This document shows, one piece after another, positions 48,110-59,257 of a stretch of DNA of 64,000 nucleotides. Source of the DNA: Apophysomyces variabilis (taxonomy: Eukaryota; Mucoromycota; Mucoromycetes; Mucorales; Mucoraceae); NCBI GenBank assembly GCA_002749535.1, contig MZZL01000386.1, positions 248,001 to 312,000 on the forward strand. The letters are read 5' to 3'. Numbering within the stretch: the first letter of the stretch is position 1; each line of letters opens with the position of its first letter. Both the position numbers and the translations under genes were made by a program. The notes under the pieces are model-generated. The model was not told where the DNA came from, searched no databases, and saw nothing but the letters and a program-made list of their open reading frames with translations.

Positions 48110-49195
48110 TTAGTGGGCCTCCCGTCGTGCCTCTACTCTGTTCATATCCGGAACACCCAGTTCGGCCTAAATAGAATAAAACGCCCTTGTTGTTAAGTAT
48201 CCATGCCGGTAGGAAAAATAGAGGGTAGAAACAAACCTTGTCATTCTTTACTGTTGTACCAGATTCATACTTTGTTTGTCCACATTGATAAAATCCGCAT
48301 GTTTGCTTCCATTAAAGCAAAAATAAGTGATAAGAATCAAAAAAAGAAATTTAAGTTACCTGGGACCATGCGACACGGCACGACCAACAGAATCGATAGC
48401 CACATAATAAACAATCGACCTTATTACAACCTTCGTCACGATGGATCATCACCGAACAGTTAGGACAAGGTTGGCTAGATAGAAAACCCAAAATCAGATC
48501 AACTGACCACGTTCAAACAACACACACACTCTCTCCCCCCTTTTTTTTTCTTATACAACACTACTGCAACCTTCCCTTCTCTCTCTCTCCTTACGTGTGA
48601 TTCAACTTCCATTCCAGTGTTGCTTGTTTTTCCGCAGGTTCCGATCCACTTTGCAGTTGTAATCTCAAATGATCCAAACATGTCTGATCAGGATGATGAT
48701 CCCCTTCACCACATTGAAGGCAGATAGGTTGACCACATGTTGGACTAAAATAATAAACAACCCCCAATGTCACTCAACGTCTTTCTTTCTTACTTTTACC
48801 TCCCTCAACTGACTTACCAAGTTTCTTTAGGAAAATTCGACACATGCCAAAACTGAGTTTGTTTCCATGCTTCCGGAATGACTTCCAGTGCCACCAGTTG
48901 CTTAGAAATATTCGCCGCCCTTGTATACAAAGTTGGATACTGTACTGCCACTTTTTTCAATATAGGGATCATGACGTTATACAGATCTTGGACCCGTCCA
49001 ATACGAAAAGTGGATCCCTTTTGACATGTCTGTTGAAACCATTTCTTCGTCTTCTTCAATTCAATCAACGACTTTGCATCCTTCACCGCCTTGGTCATCT
49101 CATCCAGATCCTGTAGAATCCGTTCAAAACGCCTAAACAAAAAAGAAGAACTCAACGATTAGCTCACCCAGTTACCATTTTGCGCGCCAAAAACC

Positions 49196-49234
<39 letters not shown>

Positions 49235-49537
49235 GCTCTCTGTCTGTCCCCCTTTTTTTTTCCTCTACTTTACATTTCTCGCGAGACACCTTGTGATCGA
49301 GGGGATTGACAAGGGGCAATGGCCGCATCACACGATGGACAGTAACGTGAAAAGGGTCGATAAGGTTGATTGTACCGATTGTACTTTTCTACAATATCGG
49401 ACGAAACGTATCGGCTCCATTCCGATTGAGGGATGAACTCTTGACAGACTAGGCGATAAAGAAGAAAAAAAATAAGAGTTAACATTGTAGTTTTTTTTTA
49501 GTTGCCCATTCCCTCCATTCTTCTCTCCCCCACTCTA

Positions 49538-49582
<45 letters not shown>

Positions 49583-50246
49583 TTTTTTTTATACCTGTAC
49601 ATCGGATACGTGTGACGCCTAAACCCCACGATGCATGGACCGTTTCCTCCACATAGCTAAAATAAAATGGGATGTAAATCAGCCAAAAAGAAAAAAAAAA
49701 AGATTTGTCTTTTCCCTCTTTTTCTTTTTTTTTTTTCTTTCTCTCTTACCGAGCAAAACAATCTTTGCAGAATTGATCACGACACGCTTCCAAACACAAA
49801 GCATAGGTTTGATCCAAACAGATAGAACATCGTTGGAGCCAGAAATACATATTGTCCATATCATTTTCTTCCAATTCCTGCGTGGGTGTGGTGGGTCGAG
49901 AAGGAGTGTTGGTGTTGGTGGTGGTGGTTGTCCGTCGTACGGCTGGGCCCGTTGCCTTACGGGAACGGTTGCCGGTCGTGAGGGTATGATGGTGGGCCAC
50001 GAGTTGATAAAGCCAGCCGATAACAAAGGACAATGACCGGAGGAATATGGCCGGCATCAACAGGGTCGGGTAGAAGACATAGAAGAATGGAATGCAGTAG
50101 CAGAAGAGTAGATTCGGAATGTTAAACTTTTGGAACAATTCGCCGATTTGTTCTGTGGTCAAGTCAGGAAACATCCATAGGAATGGTGCGCTCAGCCAAT
50201 GGATAAGCCATGACCTTGGTGTCAAAGTCGGAGGAGGACCTTCCAT
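48110..50246 (-). CDS. RBR-type (RING-IBR-RING) E3 ubiquitin ligase, membrane-associated
   Basis: Seven exons in phase (49750-50246, 49595-49656, 49274-49448, 48818-49132, 48595-48744, 48360-48474, 48110-48166) give 456 residues. RBR ligases accept ubiquitin from an E2 on a RING2 cysteine, then pass it to the substrate. The N-terminus has hydrophobic segments (about residues 45-82) likely to span or bind a membrane. RING1 starts at CSICLDQ (Cys140) and ends with CTVCQEF; at the usual His position it reads CRDQFCKDC. The IBR is split: YCPSC at 223-226 and CPTCGQPICLQCGEG at 350 onward, separated by about 117 helical residues. RING2 is CPNCSVMIHRDEGCNKVDC with Cys416 as the expected catalytic residue, followed by LLCGYRFCWSC. 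The substrate is unknown. Introns carry long CT microsatellites. Confidence 0.88.
49200..49231 (+). repeat. CT microsatellite in an RBR-gene intron
   Basis: An uninterrupted CT repeat of about 16 units, in the intron between 49132 and 49274. A second run lies in the neighbouring intron. Confidence 0.9.
49543..49581 (+). repeat. CT microsatellite in the neighbouring intron
   Basis: About 19 CT units in the intron 49449-49594 of the same gene. On the coding strand these are GA repeats. Confidence 0.9.
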
Positions 50247-51126
50247 GCTGCTTTGTTATGTTCAAATGTAAGGTAGGTGTGTGTGTGCGAGGGTGTATTA
50301 GTTGAAGCGGAAACAAAAAAAAAAGAGGACCGTGTGAAGTTGGTTATCTACTTTGGCTCTGTGTGTGGTCTCTCTCTCTGTGTATGTATAAGCTGGTAAT
50401 ATGTGTGTGTGTGTGTGTGTGAGTATAAAAAAGCCAAGAAAAAAAAATTATCCATTTCGCTGACAAACTCCGCCGATTTCACATGCTTTGCATGATGTCA
50501 TGCTAATTACGCCTGTTGTGTGTGATAGAGACAGACAGACACAGAGAGAGAGAGAGAGGAGGAGAGATCGACGATCGTGGAAGGCAAAAAACGTTACTTT
50601 CAAATTCATGTGAATACGGGGACAGTAATCACGATAATATCAAATCGATTTTCTTTTTAGTTAACATACAAGAGACAAAGAAAGAAAGAAAGAAATTGAC
50701 CATTAGTATAGATAATCCATGTTAAAGGTAGAATCCAGAAGGAAGAAAAGGTAAGGGTAGAGAAAGGTGAAACTTCTTTCTTTCTTTCTCTTTCTCTTTC
50801 TTTCTTGTTTTCTGCAGTTGTTTCTTTTTTTTGTTCTTTGTTTCAATTCATATTTTTTTTTTGAGTTTGACCATGAAATGCAGTATAAACGTAGGGAAAA
50901 TAAACGGGGTAATTGTACAAAGAAAGAAAAAAAAGGCTGACCAAGCCGGAATAATCCACATCATACACGCAAGAAGGAAATAATTGTAGTAATGATAAAA
51001 AGAGAAAAAAGAAAAAAAGAATTAACTCTATCCAAAAGGCCCTTTAATAATAACCACCCAATGTCATCGTAGGTTGTAATTGATTGTATGGTTGATAAGA
51101 GAAAGGCGCTACAGCAGCCGCCTGCA
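49791..51126 (+). repeat. 1336-bp duplicated segment, copy 1
   Basis: Carries the 5' part of the RBR ligase gene, its promoter and the last codons of the C2H2 gene. It recurs, apparently without change, at 51128-52463 at an offset of 1337 bases. A single N at 51127 separates the copies. This looks like two contigs with an unmerged overlap. Confidence 0.9.
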
Positions 51127-51127
51127 N

Positions 51128-51583
51128 CAAACACAAAGCATAGGTTTGATCCAAACAGATAGAACATCGTTGGAGCCAGAAATACATATTGTCCATATCA
51201 TTTTCTTCCAATTCCTGCGTGGGTGTGGTGGGTCGAGAAGGAGTGTTGGTGTTGGTGGTGGTGGTTGTCCGTCGTACGGCTGGGCCCGTTGCCTTACGGG
51301 AACGGTTGCCGGTCGTGAGGGTATGATGGTGGGCCACGAGTTGATAAAGCCAGCCGATAACAAAGGACAATGACCGGAGGAATATGGCCGGCATCAACAG
51401 GGTCGGGTAGAAGACATAGAAGAATGGAATGCAGTAGCAGAAGAGTAGATTCGGAATGTTAAACTTTTGGAACAATTCGCCGATTTGTTCTGTGGTCAAG
51501 TCAGGAAACATCCATAGGAATGGTGCGCTCAGCCAATGGATAAGCCATGACCTTGGTGTCAAAGTCGGAGGAGGACCTTCCAT
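51128..51583 (-). pseudogene. Apparent truncated copy of the RBR ligase gene (probable assembly artefact)
   Basis: Encodes the first 152 residues of the RBR protein, identical to the complete gene, and stops at the N at 51127. Beyond the N it is fused to the C-terminal coding of the C2H2 gene (QAAAVAPFSYQPYNQL). Such a fusion exactly at an N argues for a scaffold join and against a real gene. Confidence 0.85.
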
Positions 51584-52463
51584 GCTGCTTTGTTATGTTC
51601 AAATGTAAGGTAGGTGTGTGTGTGCGAGGGTGTATTAGTTGAAGCGGAAACAAAAAAAAAAGAGGACCGTGTGAAGTTGGTTATCTACTTTGGCTCTGTG
51701 TGTGGTCTCTCTCTCTGTGTATGTATAAGCTGGTAATATGTGTGTGTGTGTGTGTGTGAGTATAAAAAAGCCAAGAAAAAAAAATTATCCATTTCGCTGA
51801 CAAACTCCGCCGATTTCACATGCTTTGCATGATGTCATGCTAATTACGCCTGTTGTGTGTGATAGAGACAGACAGACACAGAGAGAGAGAGAGAGGAGGA
51901 GAGATCGACGATCGTGGAAGGCAAAAAACGTTACTTTCAAATTCATGTGAATACGGGGACAGTAATCACGATAATATCAAATCGATTTTCTTTTTAGTTA
52001 ACATACAAGAGACAAAGAAAGAAAGAAAGAAATTGACCATTAGTATAGATAATCCATGTTAAAGGTAGAATCCAGAAGGAAGAAAAGGTAAGGGTAGAGA
52101 AAGGTGAAACTTCTTTCTTTCTTTCTCTTTCTCTTTCTTTCTTGTTTTCTGCAGTTGTTTCTTTTTTTTGTTCTTTGTTTCAATTCATATTTTTTTTTTG
52201 AGTTTGACCATGAAATGCAGTATAAACGTAGGGAAAATAAACGGGGTAATTGTACAAAGAAAGAAAAAAAAGGCTGACCAAGCCGGAATAATCCACATCA
52301 TACACGCAAGAAGGAAATAATTGTAGTAATGATAAAAAGAGAAAAAAGAAAAAAAGAATTAACTCTATCCAAAAGGCCCTTTAATAATAACCACCCAATG
52401 TCATCGTAGGTTGTAATTGATTGTATGGTTGATAAGAGAAAGGCGCTACAGCAGCCGCCTGCA
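51128..52463 (+). repeat. 1336-bp duplicated segment, copy 2
   Basis: Matches 49791-51126 base for base in all stretches I compared, including microsatellite lengths. It starts directly after the single N. Confidence 0.9.
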
Positions 52464-53573
52464 TCATTTGATGATGATGCTGTTGTTGATGCTGCTGTTG
52501 TTGCTTATTCATTGCTTCATCGGCTGCTTTTTTGGCTGCTTCTCGTTCTTTTTTCTGTCGACGCCATTCTTTTCGCATTTCTTTAAATTCGGAAGGATGT
52601 CGTTTAGGACCCTGATGGATTGTATTCGTTTTTTAATTAGCCTTTTTGTTCTCTTCACAGAAAAAAGAAAAACAGCCCAACGTTCCAGAAATTGAAATAG
52701 AGAAACAAGAAAAGAATAAAAAAAAAGGGAAAACCTTACGTGTTTCTGCATGCTCACGTGGGCATTCAAGTGGTTCAGCGTGCCATAAGCTTTTGTACAG
52801 CCTGGCCAGTTACAATGGTAAAGACGTTCGATTTCATCGTATCTTCGACGAGGTCGTTTCTTATGGTTCGTACCGGGAATGGCCACAAATGAATACACTT
52901 TATCCGACGATGTACTAGATTCGGAGGGATAACGCATCCGTCGGTCGTCATCTCCGTATCTTATGTATTCACCTGCAGAGGCTGCAGCAGCTGACGCAGC
53001 CACCATAGCCGCGGCAGCTGTGGCAGGATCGGAGGGATAGAGTGGCAGCATCGTAGGCAAGGAATGATCCATTAATGAAACCGGTATCGTGGTAGACGTG
53101 GGAAAGAGATCGGCTGTGGCAGCTGCCGCTACGGCCGCCGTGGCCACATCCATTGAAGGTGCTGAGGTAGGTGGTCCGGACGAAGTATAGTCCCCGATGT
53201 ACAGTGGATGCGGTTGTGGAGGAGGAGGGGGAGGATGCGTGGATGGCGGTTGCTGCTGTGCTTGTTGCCCTTGTGATTGTTGCGGTTGTGCTGATTGCTG
53301 TTGTTGTGGTTGCTGTTGCGCTGGATAAGATGTAGTGGTGGGGGATATTAAGACGGCTGTTGCCGTGGTAACCGTTGTGGAGGGGTCAATCGTTGTTGTT
53401 TCTGTCATAGGTTTCTTCGCATCCTGTTCTGTCAAAATTTTTGAAAGTGGCGGAAGAGAAGGTAGTTCAAGTTGATGCAGATAAGACACTTGTCGCCGGG
53501 CAAACAGATTGGCCTCGGGGACTGCTTGTGTTGTCGGATGGCTTAATGTGAAAAATGGATCGTTTTGTGACAT
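52381..53573 (-). CDS. C2H2 zinc-finger transcription factor, Con7-like
   Basis: Two exons (52740-53573 and 52381-52611) give 354 residues. After a long Thr-, Gln-, Pro- and Ala-rich region comes a basic KKRPRRRYDEIERLYHC that runs into one C2H2 finger (C-X4-C-X12-H-X5-H, residues 254-278, with KAYGTLNHLNAHVSMQKH). The exon junction follows the last His, and the second exon continues GPKRHPSEFKEMRKEWRRQK. This single finger with its KAYGTLNHLNAH core and GPKR extension is typical of the fungal Con7 group, which controls morphogenesis and conidiation in Magnaporthe. The role here is inferred only. The 3' 83 bases fall within the duplicated segment at the contig join. Confidence 0.85.
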
Positions 53574-54331
53574 CAGGAACAGAAACTAAGAAGAAACAAA
53601 GAAAAATAAGAAAAAGAAAATGAGGAACAAACCACCCAACTTGTATTTAAGGAACAACTCAATCCCAGGTGGTAATGGAAAGGATAAAAAAAAAAGGGTT
53701 TTGCACCGAGCATGACGTCAAGGCAACTGGGCACCCTCATTATGGTTTAGACTAAAATTAGAGTTTGCAACTCCTCACACTGACTGAACGCATTCTGTTC
53801 TAGTCACCAATAAGAGTCCGGATGATTTTCTTTTCTGTTTCCTTAAAATCTCCTTGTTTTGAATCATTGTAGGAGCAGAAACTTGAGGAGAAAAAAGCTT
53901 AACAAGAAAAGAGTAAAAAAGAAAAAAAAGAAAAAAAAGGAAGAGCGGGCATTAAGGTACACTGTTTCAACACGTCCATTTTATCAGAAAGAAAAAAGTA
54001 CAAAAAAAAAAAGAAGAGATCGACGACCAAACCAATCTCGGTATACTTTCTTTTTTTTTCTTGCCCCGACCATCGTTTACTTTCTCTACCAATCGCCAAT
54101 CCTTTTTGGCTCTTGTTTTGATATCCTCGCTCTATTGATCTCCATCTGTGTCTTTTCCATCGTCTATCTTGTTTGTTTCACCTGTTGACCGATTTGCTAC
54201 TCAGACAAAGTTCGCTCCTGACCGAAAAAGTCACAGTTTGCCAGACGATCTTTTTCTTTGATCTCGTCCGAACGCCGTCGTTTCTGCATTATCATTCGAA
54301 TGCATGCCATGCAGATTTATCCTCACAGCAT
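53574..54331. other. Intergenic region
   Basis: Contains the promoter of the C2H2 gene and the 3' flank of the CCCH gene. Purine-rich tracts near 53880-54030; no supportable gene. Confidence 0.45.
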
Positions 54332-56151
54332 TTACCCCACGCCCTTTTTCATTAGTTTGACCATCGGTTGCAGCACCGCGTCCTGAGTTGGCTAGCTTAC
54401 AATCGTTCATCACTTGTACCTTCTTTTTCTATTTCCCAGATATGCGTAGATCATCAGAAATTTTGTGACACTCCTTCTCAGTTACTCACTCAGCCCTTAC
54501 CTGTTTGAGACATTCCGCATTCGGTGCACTATCCGATTCAAGCCACGAAGTGTGCACTGGCCGTTGTAGCAAATGGTTTAGTGCTTTTTGTGGCGCCGCC
54601 GCTGATCTTTTTCTTGTCTTGGCTACATCTGCAAATTTCCTTTGACTGAGTCCATCAACGGTTGCGAAGGAAAATTGAGGTGGGGATGATGAGTGTGACT
54701 TGGAAACCGGTGTCAAAGAGGGAAACTCCTCTTGATCATTCAGGGTAATCGGTACTACCGGAGATGCATGGTTTGCTTTGCTCGTTTTCTTGGTTTTCCC
54801 ATCCTTCTTGCCCTTTTGCCTTCGACGATGTCTCACCGCAGGATATGGAGAGCCATCTGGTGTCACGGGAGCACCGTTCATCTCAGACCGGTTGCTGCTG
54901 GTGTTGTTGTTGTTCTGGTGGGTGGTACTGTCAGTCTTATCGGTGACAGCGCCTGCCTGCATAGCAAGTCCGTGAGGATATTCGCATAAGCTGCCCTTGA
55001 GGCATGACCCTTGGAGCCTGCACATTATTAACAAAGGAACGCCAACGCACAGCCTTTTCACCCCTCTCTCCTCTCCTTTTGCAAATCTTGCAAAAAAAAA
55101 AAAGCCAACAAAGAAAAGAATATTACCAGAATTTGCATATTTTCACTTGAATATCATGTATGAATTTACAGTCTTTCCGGAAGCATTCACCTGCGAGAAA
55201 GTGTCGGCAGATTTGCTTTTTCTTCCCGTGACAATGGCTGCCTGTTGACTCGGAATCTTGTTGTGATGGCAACCGTCCGTATTCACGTTCTTGGTCAACC
55301 TCTTCCGCACACAATACATTCGAATGGATTAGATGGTAGGTACCATTTGTTTCTGGATCGGTTAGAAGAGGACACTCAGGAACTTGCAGAGTAGGATCAA
55401 AATCATTCTCGTCTTCTTGTAGATAAGGCTCGAAACGATCCCACCACGGAGGACTATCTGCATATTTCTCCCAAATGCTCCTCATAGAGCGCGTTCCAGG
55501 GGCTGCCCACCACGCAGTAGTTGGTTTCTTATTATTGGGAGGCCAAGGAAAATGCCCCACCTCAGCAAGGGCTATATCAGCATCAAAGTCCTCAAACAAC
55601 CGTGTGTCCAACAGATGATCCCACATCTGATTATCTTCCTCTGATGGCGGCAGTAAGGCTAAACCGAAGGGATTGAAAAGGGAGGTATTCTCACACGACG
55701 GTTCTGCAACCAAGAGCGCCGGCAAACGTGGGGTTTCAATATCCACAGATGATTGAGGTGAAGAGACGAGTGGTGAAGGAGAAGACTTTTTGTGCGGTCG
55801 TTATCATGTTATGGTATATCAGATAATGGGTTGTCCTAGTTTCAACCTCCCTCCACCGTTTCCTCCCCCTCCTTTCCTGTATTCCGCTTTATTTCTATCT
55901 TATTCCTTTTGCTTTACCTGGGAGCAATGAGTAGAGTTTGTAGATTCGACTTCGGTAGATGCAAGTTTGTCTTTCCATGAGCTTTCATGAGGTAAGGGAA
56001 GGTGAAGGAATGAGGCGAACATGCTTGTCCATCAGCATGGAAAGGTAATAAAAGAAGACAATTTTTTTTACTGTTCTATGAAAGGAACTTACTTTCCAAA
56101 GGATGGAAAGAAATTCACCCAAAAGGATTGCTGATTATTGCGATCGGTCAT
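54332..56151 (-). CDS. CCCH zinc-finger protein (probable RNA-binding)
   Basis: Predicted exons 56093-56151, 55918-56023, 55127-55785, 54501-55017 and 54332-54382 join in phase to give about 463 residues. Two CCCH fingers lie in tandem: CRHFLAGECFRKDCKFIH, and CKFWLQGSCLKGSLCEYPH, the latter interrupted by an intron. CCCH fingers of this type usually bind RNA. Upstream is an acidic, Trp-containing region. Downstream is a disordered basic/Ser part with a short conserved-looking EEFPSLTP motif (seen in other fungal CCCH proteins) and KFADVAKTRKR. The last exon (DAVLQPMVKLMKKG) and the first exon are less certain than the core. No regulatory partner is visible. Confidence 0.75.
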
Positions 56152-57595
56152 TGATGCGTTTCTGAAAAGATCGCGTCTATGCGCAAGACCAAACTTGCAT
56201 TTCAGTTCCCCAGAACAGCTTTTCTGTATGAGCGGTGTTTGAAGTGCATGAGTTTGGACGGTGGCGAAATCAACCTGCAGATAAACCCCTCTCAAACTCG
56301 TTTATACTCATTTTGCATGCCCGTTTATTAATTTTTCTTTTGGAGAAGCTTACTATAATAAATACTGTAGTGTAATGAGTTACAACATCTCTCCAAAATT
56401 TGATGCAATTTAATCATCCGCTTGCGGGTATATATATACACATCCTTTCTGTCGTTTTTCTGTCAAAGGAGAAGAGCCTTACATTCTTCATATCGGAGTT
56501 GCATCATACCCAAAATTTGCCGTTCCGTACCTTGTTGCGCCGGAGAAGCAATTGTAAAAAAAAAGGTCGTGTGGTCAAATCAAGCAAATACGGAAAATGC
56601 ATTGACAAGGTGCCTTTTGATCGGGATGATATTCCTTATGGCAGCCGAGATAAACTCCACTCTCTCAGTTAACTACGCGAACCTGTGTTGCCATCGGCGC
56701 ACAATTCCGAGCACACAAAATCACAGATGGCGTCCCCAGCTTTATAAAGAAAATTTTTTCCGAGTGATGGAGAGACAGAGAACAGATCGTAAAGTCGCAC
56801 AATCAGACCGGAGTTCAGGTACATCTACCTGTTGGAGGCTCATCAGCTTCATAGATATTCCGAGAAAATCGCGCGGAAACGCATATTGAACTCAGCAACC
56901 CATTTTTTTTTTAATTTAATGCTGGACACATGAATATAAGGATGGTTACAACAAGGGCTTTGACTCTTTTTTTTTTCTTAATCTAGGTTGCGAAGCCAAA
57001 CAAACTTCTTCCCCTCTGATTAAGCTCAGAAAGTGGATGTTCATTGGTTAAAATAAATGAATCCAAGACATTAGACACTTAAAACTTTGCCAATCTCCTT
57101 TTGTTTATATTATCTCGTACGGATCGTCTTCTTGCAAACAGGATAGATACATCATAGAAAATCCTTTGGTTAATACTGATTTGGTTGGGGTAGAGAAAGA
57201 AAATTGGAATGCAATTAGCCAAATTTACCTGAAATGGTGCATTCTGAACGGAATATCATACAAAAAACACGACTGAATCCGATCGCTTGTCACTATCAAA
57301 TCGTCTCCGCCTTTTTCTAACGTTTCACCAGCGTGGATCAGGAACTCATAATGTATACGAGTGTTGGGAACTCGCCGATTAAAAAAAAAAAAAAAGGCTC
57401 AATAAATACCGAACCTTTTACCATTAGAATCTTTTATTCATTTTTACTACGCCAAACCAAGAGAACTTAAACTTCCTTTCTCTTTGCGCAGGTCGCTTGT
57501 CTTTCCCCCTGACTTTCTTTAACAAAAGCTTTCATCTTCACGTTGTGCCGAGTATCCTCCTATTCATCTCATATCTGTTTATCTGAAAAAGAAAC
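56152..57595. other. Intergenic region
   Basis: Open frames at 56400-56889 overlap in several readings and show no domain. The part before 57596 has the pyrimidine-rich look of a promoter and leader. Nothing supportable. Confidence 0.45.
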
Positions 57596-58157
57596 ATGCG
57601 CTCTATCCTTCTTGTCATTTCTCTCGTCCTTTGCTTGTTCGCCTTGGCTGAAGCCGCAAGAATTAATGACGCCGGTCGTCAAGTCTCGCGTGCCGAGCGT
57701 ATCGTTTTGGAAAAACGCAAGAAGAAACACCAATCCAAAGGCAGTGGCAGTAACAGCGACGGTCAAGGTGGCTCTAGCGGTACTTTCTCTGGTAGGGCAA
57801 CTTATTTTATTCCTTCCGAAGAAGGTGGTTCAGTAGGTGCTTGTGGTCCTCATGAAGCTGACGATGCACCCATTGTTGCTATCGTAAGTCTTAAAAACAA
57901 AAGAAGTTATTGAATGATCAAATCGATAAACCTTTCTCTTCAATCAGAATATAGAGCAATACGGTGAGACGTCCAGAAAGAGTGAATGGTGTGGCAAGAA
58001 GCTGCGAATTAGTTACAATGGCAAGTCAGTTACCGCCACCGTTAATGACGCTTGTCCCGGTTGCGGATACGGTGGTCTCGATCTGACCAAGCCTCTCTTC
58101 AGAGCATTAGCACCCCTCACTATTGGTGTCATTCATGTTACTTGGGAGGTGATCTAA
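57596..58157 (+). CDS. Secreted double-psi beta-barrel (RlpA/expansin-like) protein
   Basis: Two exons (57596-57883, 57948-58157) give 165 residues. A clear signal peptide (MRSILLVISLVLCLFALAEA) is followed by a basic propeptide-like stretch with dibasic sites (LEKRKKKHQ) and a Gly/Ser-rich linker. The domain begins at GRATYFIPSEEGGSVGACG and continues SEWCGKKLRISYNGKSVTAT, VNDACPGCGYGGLDLTKPLF and GVIHVTWEVI, matching the RlpA-like/barwin-like double-psi barrel. In fungi such small secreted proteins include expansin-like wall-loosening proteins and protease inhibitors; the exact role is unknown. KR in the propeptide suggests processing by a Kex2-type protease. Confidence 0.88.
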
Positions 58158-59257
58158 ATCAGTATCACTATTCGCCTAGAATGCACAAAGTTTTAGAAGC
58201 CTCATTGTATAAACATCTCAAAAGCCTTTCGTTCCAATCTCTGTACCTTTGTTTCTGTTAACCATTTATCTTTCTTTTATTCTGCCTTGAGGTGCAAATA
58301 AAAGCATGCTGGATATGAATCTAAAGAGAAACCCTCTAACTTGCAAGAGACCAACGAGAAATCGCTTTTACTTCATCTCTACTTCTCGTGCTAACTGAAA
58401 CTTACCCAGAGAAAGAACAAGATCTAGCTGCTGTTTCCCATAGGCTTCTGTTACACAAACGTTATTGTTTGGTTCAGTTGGTGTTTGCAGATCAGTTCTT
58501 GTCAATTTTAAAACCAGCTGTTTGGGTTTGGGACAGTTTTCCTGCTTCTTGATTGGTCACACGTGAATGAGATCAGAAACAGCGACCAGCTTTAATACCA
58601 CATGAACTTCCCCTGGCGTGTAACGAAGCTCACGAAGCGAGAAACATGCATTGCAGCGATCATCCCAGCCAAGCAAATATTGGCTTAGCTGTCCTAAAAA
58701 CCGTCGAACTTTGACTCCTGTCGCCAAAACGATAAGACTTGATCGTTCTCTAGAACATTCAGTGGAGGACGCTTAACAATCGAGGCATATCCTTTTGCTT
58801 AACAAATTCCAAGTAAATGCAACGTTTCTTCAGCAGGATTTGACGATGGCGCGCAATGACTGTAAGAACATGGACAGCAACGGCAAACATAGGGTTTACC
58901 TGATCTTAAGAAAAACTTTTATTAATTTTAGTTATACAATGTTTTGCTCGGCATACCAACTTGATGGGTACTTGCATGGAAAGAGAAACAGCAATTTTCA
59001 AAGAGAAATAACAGAATTAAAACCAAACAATACAAATCACGGATACCAGAGGCATTCAATGGCATCGCATTGTTTTAAATCATGCGAAGGTGTCAATCGA
59101 ACTTGGAAACATACTTGGATTATGTAACCACAAACTGAGAAAGGGACCGTGATTAACTGCATCGGAAGGGGTTATAATACAATTTCAAGGCAGCGCATAG
59201 TAGTATCCTTTTTTATCATTTAGTATATACGGAATTTTGGCAAGATGAATGATACGT
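58158..59257. other. Intergenic region
   Basis: 3' flanks of two convergent genes plus AT-rich DNA. The 110-codon frame at 58795-59127 shows no domain and is not called a gene. Confidence 0.45.

Noticed and set aside
50516..52062. Two identical 69-codon frames rich in Glu/Arg
   Set aside because: A GA microsatellite frame in intergenic DNA, present twice only because of the duplicated segment.
54231..54413. Minus-strand frame with INLHGMHSND resembling a Smr domain start
   Set aside because: The similarity covers about ten residues, the neighbouring Smr elements are absent, and the CCCH gene closes better with a short exon in another frame.
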